Positions 22,860 through 23,648 of a DNA stretch of 23,648 nucleotides are shown here, in pieces. The first letter of the stretch is position 1. Each line of letters begins with the position of its first letter. The stretch spans positions 1 through 23,648 of IMG/VR virus record IMGVR_UViG_3300046656_000180. The stretch is one strand, 5' to 3'. The notes under the pieces are model-generated. The model saw only the letters and a program-made list of their open reading frames with translations. It was not told where the DNA came from and made no database searches. Source of the stretch: a virus. Position numbers and translations under genes: made by a program.

Positions 22860-23648
22860 GGGCAAGTTCTTGTTACACTCAACGTCGCTTCCGTGGCGTC
22901 CGAGGAGAGCATCGTCACGGTGATTCCACGGTAGGGGTCATTAAACGAATCCGTGAGCGTTACTGGACGGAGGTTGTTGACCAAGTTCATCTCAACGTCG
23001 AATGCCCACACGAACCCGTTGTCGATCGGGTACCCCTCGTGCAACCACACCCACACCCCATCCGGCCTGTACTCCAGCGAGTAGAACCACCCAGGGTGCG
23101 CCGCATCAAGAGGAATCCGTAGCTCCCTCGGTGTCACCACACCGTCGAGGGCCTTCACCACGTAGGAGTTCGTCCCGCACGCGGCAAAGATTCTCTCCGT
23201 CGAAGTCTGCCAGCCTAACAACGCCCGGTGGAATGCCGAGAGTGGGAGCGTTCCTACCCCCATCGGCTCACCAGCCCCTGGTATAGGACCAGACTGATAC
23301 CGCGAGGCGAAGCACCCTCCAGTCGCCGGCACCTCGATCGACACCCCCGTGTCGGCTGCCGGTATGCACGTCCACGACCCTGAGTGGTATAACCCCTCCG
23401 CATGCCCCCACTCATGTATGAACGAATCGGCATGGAAGAAGTCACTCCCAATCTGCCCGCCTGACTCGCCCCCTGACATGTGGACATACATTTGTAATAC
23501 CATCTTGTAATCGCCAGTCCTATACCCCAGCCCCTCTAGGATCGCAAGGGAGTCAATTCGCATCTGGAGGAAGTCGCAATTCGACCAGTTCACTTCCGGT
23601 GATATTGGAGGCGTGCGGCAGTAGTACGCTAGCCCGTGCGGCATGACA
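22856..23648 (-). CDS. Metzincin-type metalloprotease (M11-like), N-truncated by window edge
   Basis: At least 262 residues; the frame stays open to the window edge, so the first ATG (23644) is probably internal. HEWGHAEGLYH (77-87) is the HExxHxxGxxH zinc site of metzincins, with E78 as catalytic base and H77, H81 and H87 as ligands. GEPMGVG (125-131), then AFHRALLGW (137-145), match the Met-turn and 'h...LGW' region of gametolysin-like M11 peptidases. Around eight Cys (C9, C23, C93, C111, C156 and others) and a beta-rich C-terminus suggest an extracellular or periplasmic enzyme. Its stop overlaps the next gene (ATGA), so it belongs to the operon. The substrate is unknown: host surface protein, envelope or virion processing are possible. 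Confidence 0.7.
   Translation of the reverse strand, partial: VMPHGLAYYCRTPPISPEVNWSNCDFLQMRIDSLAILEGLGYRTGDYKMVLQMYVHMSGGESGGQIGSDFFHADSFIHEWGHAEGLYHSGSWTCIPAADTGVSIEVPATGGCFASRYQSGPIPGAGEPMGVGTLPLSAFHRALLGWQTSTERIFAACGTNSYVVKALDGVVTPRELRIPLDAAHPGWFYSLEYRPDGVWVWLHEGYPIDNGFVWAFDVEMNLVNNLRPVTLTDSFNDPYRGITVTMLSSDATEATLSVTRTCP

Noticed and set aside
1-23648. tRNA genes, CRISPR arrays, insertion sequences, attachment sites
   Set aside because: I saw no cloverleaf-like gene, regularly spaced repeats, transposase or integrase; all gaps longer than 80 bases are filled by genes.

Overview
The window looks like part of the genome of a tailed, short-tailed (podovirus-like) double-stranded DNA phage. 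The evidence is a complete virion-gene order on the + strand (portal end, scaffold-like protein, major capsid protein, decoration-like protein, adaptor, nozzle, three internal virion/ejection proteins) facing a phage replication operon on the - strand. There is no integrase, repressor or other lysogeny gene in view, and almost no non-coding DNA. Shine-Dalgarno sites are canonical, so the host is a bacterium, but I cannot name it. Terminase, lysis genes and any receptor-binding fibre that I can recognise are not in the window.

Region 1 (1-15049, + strand) is the late module. It runs from the C-terminal end of the portal through a small helical protein, a scaffold-like protein, a hypothetical protein, the major capsid protein and a DUF2190-like decoration protein bracketed by strong RNA hairpins. 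It continues with a small zinc-binding protein, a head-tail adaptor, two unknown virion-type proteins, a nozzle/stabilisation-like protein and a GNAT acetyltransferase. It ends with three genes in the positions of the T7 gp14/gp15/gp16 internal virion proteins, the last coding for 1700 residues. Two junctions (portal/next gene and GNAT/next gene) have long out-of-frame overlaps.

Region 2 (14931-23648, - strand, read right to left) is one very dense operon. Consecutive genes overlap by 1-68 nt or are separated by 2 nt. In transcription order it holds an N-truncated metzincin-type metalloprotease, a Cys/His-rich small protein, a GroES-like co-chaperonin, a sigma-70-type sigma factor, a DUF6378 protein, a DNA methyltransferase and three small unknown proteins. 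Next come a family-A DNA polymerase with an N-terminal uracil-DNA-glycosylase-like domain, a small helical protein, a possible 26-residue membrane peptide and a DUF3987-type ATPase (probable helicase). It ends with a C2H2-type mini-protein, a helix-turn-helix protein and an unknown protein. The last gene overlaps the end of the late module tail-to-tail by 119 bp.

How it may work together (inference): the - strand operon would be expressed early, with polymerase and DUF3987 ATPase replicating the genome, the methyltransferase protecting it, and the sigma factor redirecting host RNA polymerase to the + strand late genes. The GroES-like protein could adapt the host chaperonin for folding the capsid protein. 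The most unusual points are the metzincin, the altered active sites in the UDG-polymerase fusion, the long overlapping reading frames and the twin hairpins with the same loop sequence around the decoration-protein gene.
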